Assembly (NCBI RefSeq): GCF_029227915.1
Contig: NC_079884.1
Location: 14,758,001-14,822,000 of the forward strand
Reading direction: 5' to 3'
Length of the DNA stretch: 64,000 nucleotides
Source: Hydractinia symbiolongicarpus
Lineage: Eukaryota > Cnidaria > Hydrozoa > Anthoathecata > Hydractiniidae
The notes under the pieces are model-generated. The model was not told where the DNA came from and did not search any database. It saw only the letters and a list, made by a program, of their open reading frames with translations. Every line of letters begins with the position of its first letter. Positions within the stretch are counted from its first letter, which is position 1. Both the position numbers and the translations under genes were made by a program. Shown here one piece after another: positions 61,501 through 64,000 of the stretch.

Positions 61501-64000
61501 TAATTTACAGTAAAATCTATAGTATAATCTATATCTATAGTAAAAAGAAAAATTGCAAAACTTAAAAGGCTTACAACCATTCCCATTGAATGAAATCACT
61601 TTATTTTTTGGCAAATTAGATTTTTTTTGAAATAACTAAAATTGACTAACTAGCCAAAATTAATGCTCAAATTATGCGTCTTCCTAGGTTCATTTTGCCT
61701 CATTTATCGTTGACATTTTATATTTACTTTGTTGAAGGGCGTAAATTGGAAAAATATCAATTCATAGGATAAAAATAATTATCTGAAATATTTAAAATTG
61801 AAAAGTTTCGTCTGTTTACTTTCTATTAAAACAGATACTTTCAATAATGATCAATAAAAATTTTCACTGCAAACATTTTTACTCTTCTACAATGGTTCAT
61901 CATCAAATCAAGTGTTTCACACGTGGGTCACTACCACATATATCCCTGTAATAATTAAACATTCTTATAATATTTGAATGATAATTTTAATTTAAAAGCT
62001 TGATTTCTACTCTAGAGTAAAGTGGAAAAATTGCAAAACCTAATAGGCTTACAACTATTCACATTGGATGAAATAACTTTATTGTTTTGCAAATTAGATT
62101 TATAAATTAAATTTATTTTGAAATAATTAAGAATAACTGCAGGCTAACTAGCCAAAATTAATCTTTGGTTTATTTTGCCTCATTTATCGACAACATTTAT
62201 ATTTACTTTGTTTTAGGGCTTAAATTCGAAAATATCAATTCATAGGATAAAAAAATTTATTTGAAATATTTAAAATTAAAAAGTTTCGTCTGTTTACTTT
62301 CTATTAAAACAGATACTTTCAATAATGATTTTAAAGATTTTTATGTTTCCAATGCTGTAAACATTTTTACTCTTCTAAAATGGTTTATCATAATTATAGA
62401 AACTGAATCTGTCTGTAACAGGCAAAGTGGGTGTGTACATTTTCCTTTAAACCTACCGAAAAAGTTACATCTTTAGAGCACGATGTTAATGACTGATGTC
62501 AATAGCATTTTACAATTAGTGTAGCTATTGCATCACACACAAGTTTGATGCCAAATAACCTGAAATCAGGTGGAAATAACTGGCGTCATCTTCTGGGTAA
62601 CTAGGGACCACTGGGGCCAAAATGGGATCAATCCCAATATCTTGTCAACCGTTCGTTAAATTTTTGTTAAGTTTGAGATCAAACAACTTGGAAAGGGGTG
62701 ATGACATCAATTTTTTATTTACCGTGTGGGTATCTAAGGACCACCTGAGACCAGTATACGACCATTTTTTAAAGCTGGGCTATTTTACTTGTTTTGGAAG
62801 GGATGGGTTAATGACTTCATCAAAAACTAAACCGCAATATCTTCTGAACTGATCGTTTGAAGCACATAATCCTATATATTATCTTGATCAGTGTTTCAAG
62901 CTCTACCCAATGTGTTAATAAATTTCTAATTTTTTTTTGTGCGTATGGCGAGGGGTCATTGCTGACGTCACCAAAACTCAATTTGCACATTTTTTCTATT
63001 CTTCTTCTGCCTAAGTAGATTTTTACAGGCTTTTAATACATTAAATGAGAACAGAACTAAATTAACTTATATAAACAAAACAATTATTATCAATTATACT
63101 TGGCTGTGCTGATCAATTCATTCAAATCGGGTTGTCCACGACACAACATTATTCCCCGGTTCATTTTGGCAGGATCAAGAGACCAATTAGAGATACCAAT
63201 AAAAGCAACACGTTTTTTTTTCAACTCATCACCATCAATGGTCAAATCTTCGGAACCATCAGTTCCATCTTCTAGTAGTGGGTGAAGGGCTTTCAAAGGC
63301 ATACGTGGAGAATCTTCAGCAAGGCCAACTTCATCTAACACAACAACTGACGTAAAGTTGTCTAAATTTTTGTCATCTTGAAAGCGACTGCATTGCTTGA
63401 AAGTATTGATAATACTCTCTGCAGTAGAAATTGGACTGCATTGATATGATGACATAAAAATCTGTAAAATTATATCATTTAAATAAATTTTAATTAGCTG
63501 CCACCTACTCTATTAAAATGAAAATATCATTTTGCTTTTAACTGAAAGAAGTATATAGCAAAGAAAACTCCTAAATACTTCTTCCCAAAAGCTAGTACTT
63601 TCATAATAAGTTAATCGCAGCAGTGACTGTAAAATTACTCTGCTTCGTTTGAGACTGTCACATGAGACAACAATTCTACATTTCTTCTGCTACTAGAAAT
63701 GATTCTACTAGCCTTGATGATAAAAATACAGGAAATTAAAGGTTATCTTGAGTGATATTTACAAATACTTAGATTCTAATAAAGTCGATTATTGCTGGTT
63801 AATAACATCATAGCAGGGCTTTAAACATACCTGTTTAAAACGTCCAAACAATTCCGATTTTGACATATTCCCCTGCATGTTGTCCTGCACAATTGTTTTG
63901 GCCAAAGATTTTGAGCTTCCAGGTTTGCCAACAACAAAAAGAGGGATTCGTAACTCAATACATATTACCATCATAAAAACATTTTCACATAATGCTTTAT
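30580..64000 (-). CDS. RNF213: RNF213-like (mysterin) giant AAA+ E3 ubiquitin ligase, C-terminal half, 41 exons, 5' end outside the window
   Basis: RNF213 is a cytosolic AAA+ ATPase and ubiquitin ligase known for antimicrobial and lipid-droplet roles. Exons, 5' to 3' on the minus strand: 64000-63831, 63461-63100, 61461-61303, 61224-61074, 60686-60444, 60329-60222, 60141-60056, 59823-59650, 59524-59425, 59108-58911, 58791-58667, 57521-57052, 56078-56050 (weak), 55910-55439, 53921-53806, 53332-53069, 52975-52776, 51164-51056, 50950-50844, 50660-50484, 46022-45777, 45661-45550, 44887-44459, 42682-42560, 42393-42304, 42206-42171, 42068-41913, 41254-41167, 40978-40944, 40602-40502, 40202-40049, 39554-39386, 39179-39085, 38495-38235, 38002-37861, 37662-37582, 35952-35492, 35191-34994, 34280-34191, 33980-33814, 30721-30580. 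All have GT/AG borders and join in frame to a TAG stop: about 7.2 kb of coding sequence. Seen directly: Walker A/B, RING, RZ finger and human-like blocks in the same order. Family knowledge is from memory. Confidence 0.93.
31694..31765 (+). other. Exon-like segment on the plus strand, unassigned
   Basis: 72 nt bounded by cttttttttag/ and cag/gtatt, open in two frames (one reads IPNLKTTGVPLDTLQSKMEK). It lies inside the last intron of gene A on the other strand with no neighbouring exon found. May be chance or a fragment of a mobile element. Confidence 0.2.
32743..32827. repeat. Long hairpin, 36-bp arms, 13-nt loop
   Basis: Arm 32743-32778 (TGTAATAAACCTTTTCACCG ... CGACTTT) pairs with 32792-32827 with two mismatches over 36 positions. 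Total 85 nt, the size of an animal miRNA precursor. Lies in the 3.1 kb last intron of gene A. Confidence 0.9.
33814..35952 (-). CDS. RNF213: RNF213-like gene A, four exons near the C-terminus
   Basis: Exons 35952-35492, 35191-34994, 34280-34191 and 33980-33814. Strings: GPGRCAIALIDFLAFNQNEF (human RGLGLCATALVSYLIRLHNE), ANDIVSYTPEEDLLPLVYAH, CDYSLEIGRGTKVEYNLASI (human CQYQVEEGRETVQEFDLEKI), ATSGDPNMFYKNYLTDVLQM (human TAGGDPNMQLNVYTQDILQM) and EPFIVEEAF. This is among the most conserved parts of the family outside the zinc fingers and AAA motifs. Confidence 0.95.
36305..37512. mobile_element. Foldback element (1.2 kb) with arms made of short tandem repeats
   Basis: Left arm 36305-36475 holds about seven diverged copies of CACTTTGTAATCCC-type units; right arm 37361-37512 holds a similar number in inverse orientation (GGGATTACAAAGTGCGACA type). 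Both outer ends read TGTAGTG then GTATC(G/A)CTTTG when turned the same way. No transposase inside. It lies in the intron between gene A exons 37662-37582 and 35952-35492, about 70 bp from the former. Confidence 0.75.
37029..37070. repeat. Perfect hairpin, 20-bp arms, 2-nt loop
   Basis: TTTTTAATACAACGGGTACT, loop tc, exact inverse. Lies inside the foldback element. Confidence 0.93.
37582..39554 (-). CDS. RNF213: RNF213-like gene A, five exons (late E3 module)
   Basis: Exons 39554-39386, 39179-39085, 38495-38235, 38002-37861 and 37662-37582. Strings: FFQNHLEQDFRVLAQVLGKS (human HILKDLEQLAKMLGHS), FWSYREPITLEHFKLVVQE (human WSCRKRITVEYLQHIVEQ), and RRLFRRYITIWNEL (human LLHNRITVFLSTWNKL). The last donor was placed at TATG/gtattt (37582) because this gives phase 1 and joins the next exon in frame; the later GT at 37568 would not. 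Confidence 0.9.
40049..41254 (-). CDS. RNF213: RNF213-like gene A, RZ zinc finger exons
   Basis: Exons 41254-41167, 40978-40944 (35 nt), 40602-40502 and 40202-40049. The spliced product gives FLPTMPSDNF ... GWVLHK, then CPQGHAYVITECGR, SICPEC and GIGGVNH: the C-P-x-G-H ... E-C-G-R ... I-C-x2-C signature of the RZ-type zinc finger (human CPNGHPCSVGECGR, ICIDC). This finger is needed in human RNF213 for ubiquitylating bacterial lipopolysaccharide. The cysteine in TEC, which from memory aligns with the reactive human Cys4516, is kept and is the first codon of exon 40602-40502. One human cysteine of the GHPC string is replaced by tyrosine here. Confidence 0.95.
41913..42682 (-). CDS. RNF213: RNF213-like gene A, four exons of the E3 shell
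   Basis: Exons 42682-42560, 42393-42304, 42206-42171 (36 nt) and 42068-41913, all phase 0. Strings: KFLVHGEEYQAHRD (human RYLVYGDEYKALRD), FIELAVLREC, VAKVIENVFSLQ and GLMALHLTMVNNPANIQ. The 36-nt exon codes 12 residues and is supported by matching AG/GT sites and by filling the expected gap. Confidence 0.9.
42683..44458. other. Gene A intron, nothing recognised
   Basis: 1.8 kb AT-rich intron without supported exons on either strand and without clear repeats. Confidence 0.6.
44459..46022 (-). CDS. RNF213: RNF213-like gene A, three exons after the RING
   Basis: Exons 46022-45777, 45661-45550 and 44887-44459. The first includes ALDPTPVIRSFLLQQLLKR, matching human DKTPVIRSVILKLLLK; the second begins EDQVENYIEECL (human VKDYIQEYL); the third has VALARLAVIGASSLLSKAY and FLLRQVIRCHGSREL (human VARIRLCLDRAADFLS and VYLVRKLSSQRGMEF). 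Phases 2, 0, 0. The intron before this block (46023-50483) is the longest in the gene and is repeat-rich. Confidence 0.92.
46688..46706. repeat. TAGC tandem repeat
   Basis: Run of TAGC units; the same tetranucleotide is unusually frequent between 46500 and 46740 and again at 48450-48660. Confidence 0.8.
47185..47210. repeat. (ATT)n microsatellite
   Basis: About eight TAT/ATT units within a T-rich stretch of the long gene A intron. Confidence 0.85.
47300..50350. repeat. Block of degenerate repeats in the long intron after the RING exon
   Basis: Strings of the kind 'actgatttttgttg-tttaga', 'ttt(a/g)cattttg', 'aaacttttgt' recur at roughly 100-180 bp spacing (for example near 47535, 47630, 49315, 49590, 49690, 49790, 50190). 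They look like decayed tandem copies of one AT-rich unit, interrupted by a SINE-like remnant at about 48765-49120. Confidence 0.4.
48765..49120 (+). mobile_element. tRNA-derived SINE-like remnant
   Basis: Begins with tRNA-like text (ccctcatggcctcgtgattg, ending aaagccccggccaaaat, like the 3' half of a tRNA promoter region) and ends in gacagacagacgcacagacg then tatacgggtattataata, a tail style common in invertebrate short interspersed elements. No flanking duplication was found. Confidence 0.4.
50484..51164 (-). CDS. RNF213: RNF213-like gene A, three exons including the C3HC4 RING finger
   Basis: Exons 51164-51056, 50950-50844 and 50660-50484. The last exon encodes a complete RING: CAIC ... 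PCLHTFCYLC ... KKCPVC, i.e. C-x2-C, then C-x-H-x2-C-x2-C, then C-x2-C, the C3HC4 spacing. A RING recruits E2 enzymes and this one sits where RNF213 carries its RING. All eight zinc ligands are present. The exon ends in ATCAG followed by gtgatgag; the TGA in that string is intronic. Confidence 0.95.
52026..52425. repeat. Tandem duplication, 200-bp unit
   Basis: 52026-52225 and 52226-52425 are almost identical (attataccag(a/t)gaattagga ... tgacgta). Very recent duplication in the intron between gene A exons 52975-52776 and 51164-51056. Confidence 0.95.
52484..52559. repeat. (CA)n / (GCAC)n microsatellite
   Basis: About 75 bp of CACA, CGCACA and CGCA units; the most GC-rich simple repeat of the window. 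Confidence 0.97.
52776..53921 (-). CDS. RNF213: RNF213-like gene A, three exons upstream of the RING
   Basis: Exons 53921-53806, 53332-53069 and 52975-52776. The first starts at TCAAAGC after a GCAG acceptor, which keeps the frame from the 55439 donor; an upstream AG would put a stop in frame. Exon 53332-53069 contains an acidic run DTDAVVDDDDN and a helical segment VHVALNIYEERFENAI. Exon 52975-52776 has KPDALALREVLLSFVPQKDE. Similarity to vertebrate RNF213 is weak here, as expected for the variable helical shell of the E3 module; support is mainly open frame, splice sites and position. Confidence 0.82.
55439..57521 (-). CDS. RNF213: RNF213-like gene A, hinge / start of the E3 scaffold
   Basis: Large exons 57521-57052 and 55910-55439, probably joined by a 29-nt microexon at 56078-56050 that restores the reading frame (phase 1 to phase 0). 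The first exon contains LFLLQLNHTHGGF, WNCFHIDEL and SEVIHIVKGCIQAAM, matching human blocks with GGLWQSVHIDDL and RLLRSCVQSAV. The second has a NFWVQQEAVEQ ... YGTFREALIRCVEDKVTPIL block matching the human GTFRHTLWKRV region. The microexon is inferred only from phase and AG/GT sites; a longer alternative start near 56155-56162 is possible. Confidence 0.88.
58667..59823 (-). CDS. RNF213: RNF213-like gene A, four exons (post-AAA region)
   Basis: Exons 59823-59650, 59524-59425, 59108-58911 and 58791-58667. Strings ETVYESFPIPLINRLEKHY, CASIVIHLQNDYDDPDE, LLQLATPDALVRLSKSKL and VTTFSRLL match the block after the last AAA unit in RNF213 (human has FPIPLINRLEKHY and CATPDAVVRLS). Donor and acceptor phases agree across all four junctions. 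ATP-dependent remodelling in this family is thought to couple through this region to the E3 module; that coupling is family knowledge and not visible here. Confidence 0.92.
60056..61461 (-). CDS. RNF213: RNF213-like gene A, five exons following the AAA+ unit
   Basis: Exons 61461-61303, 61224-61074, 60686-60444, 60329-60222 and 60141-60056 encode the linker and AAA lid region. Recognisable family strings are FFGLRDFY, AVKRNFSG, ARYLLVMTEEYAAL, IFGSSFPKDQEFAQ, ICRDINRIKMCMETGRTVVL, LNMESLYESLYDALNQ and YYVYLGGKSYVDLGLGTHRV, in the same order as in vertebrate RNF213. Splice phases run 2,0,0,0,2. The first exon is partly copied in a tandem duplication in the upstream intron (61905-61945). Confidence 0.93.
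61421..62390. repeat. Tandem duplication, 484-bp unit, includes part of an exon
   Basis: 61421-61904 is repeated at 61905-62390 (about 85-90% by eye). The unit begins inside gene A exon 61461-61303, so 61945-61905 is a second copy of its first 41 nt with the same ttacag acceptor, coding DICGSDPRVKHLI and then an in-frame TGA. Confidence 0.9.
63100..64000 (-). CDS. RNF213: RNF213-like gene A, exons 1-2 of the window: last AAA+ unit (Walker A and Walker B)
   Basis: Exon 64000-63831 (incomplete upstream) reads into MMVICIELRIPLFVVGKPGS followed by SKSLAK; GKPGSSKS is the Walker A loop that binds ATP. Exon 63461-63100 begins at FQ/YQCSP-type sequence and carries VVVLDEVGLAED (Walker B with the catalytic acidic residues) and ISNWSLDPAKMNRGI (sensor/arginine-finger region). 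These strings are near-identical to the second ATPase-competent AAA unit of vertebrate RNF213. The 63100 end splits a lysine codon, completed by the next exon. Both ATP-binding motifs look intact, so this copy should be ATPase-competent at this site. Confidence 0.95.

Overview
This is an AT-rich, intron-rich animal genomic window. The gene content (a very large RNF213-type gene with short phase-consistent exons, a THAP/Kolobok transposon with a P2X7R-like domain gene, pogo-type transposon remnants) fits an early-branching marine invertebrate, most likely a cnidarian and perhaps a hydrozoan. I cannot fix the species from sequence alone.

Two host genes lie head to tail on the minus strand. Gene A (64000 down to 30580) is the 3' part of an RNF213-like (mysterin) giant AAA+/E3 ubiquitin ligase. 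I traced 41 exons whose splice phases all agree, about 2,400 codons, from the Walker A motif of the last AAA+ unit through the RING finger and the RZ zinc finger to the stop codon. The length is close to the matching part of vertebrate RNF213 as I recall it. Gene B (28214 down past 4191) starts 2.4 kb downstream of the gene A stop and looks like the N-terminal part of a second RNF213-like gene: a zinc ribbon, a long disordered stretch built from small symmetric exons, an acidic repeat exon, a lysine-rich exon and a CBM20-like exon. The window therefore shows the junction of a tandem RNF213-like pair.

The introns of gene B are full of mobile DNA. A 4.5 kb Kolobok element (15844-20350; 26-bp perfect terminal inverted repeats, TTAA target duplication) carries a THAP-transposase gene with a broken C-terminus and, convergent to it, an intact-looking three-exon gene for a P2X7-receptor 'ballast'-like zinc domain. 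A 2.5 kb pogo-type element (11384-13915; TA target site) holds a dead transposase and a nested retroelement tail. A second, Psq-type pogo remnant lies at 23.49-24.33 kb, next to a 1.28 kb non-autonomous inverted-repeat element (24474-25753). SINE-like pieces lie at 3.5 kb, 8.3 kb and 11.6 kb.

The introns of gene A hold a 1.2 kb foldback element made of short repeats (36305-37512), a precursor-miRNA-sized hairpin (32743-32827), a tandem duplication that copies part of an exon (61421-62390), a 200-bp tandem duplication (52026-52425), a CA/GCAC microsatellite and a 3 kb block of degenerate repeats with a SINE-like remnant (47.3-50.35 kb). I saw no rRNA, no convincing tRNA gene and no CRISPR array.

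Exon borders come from reading GT/AG sites and matching protein families by eye and from memory. No alignment or transcript evidence was available.
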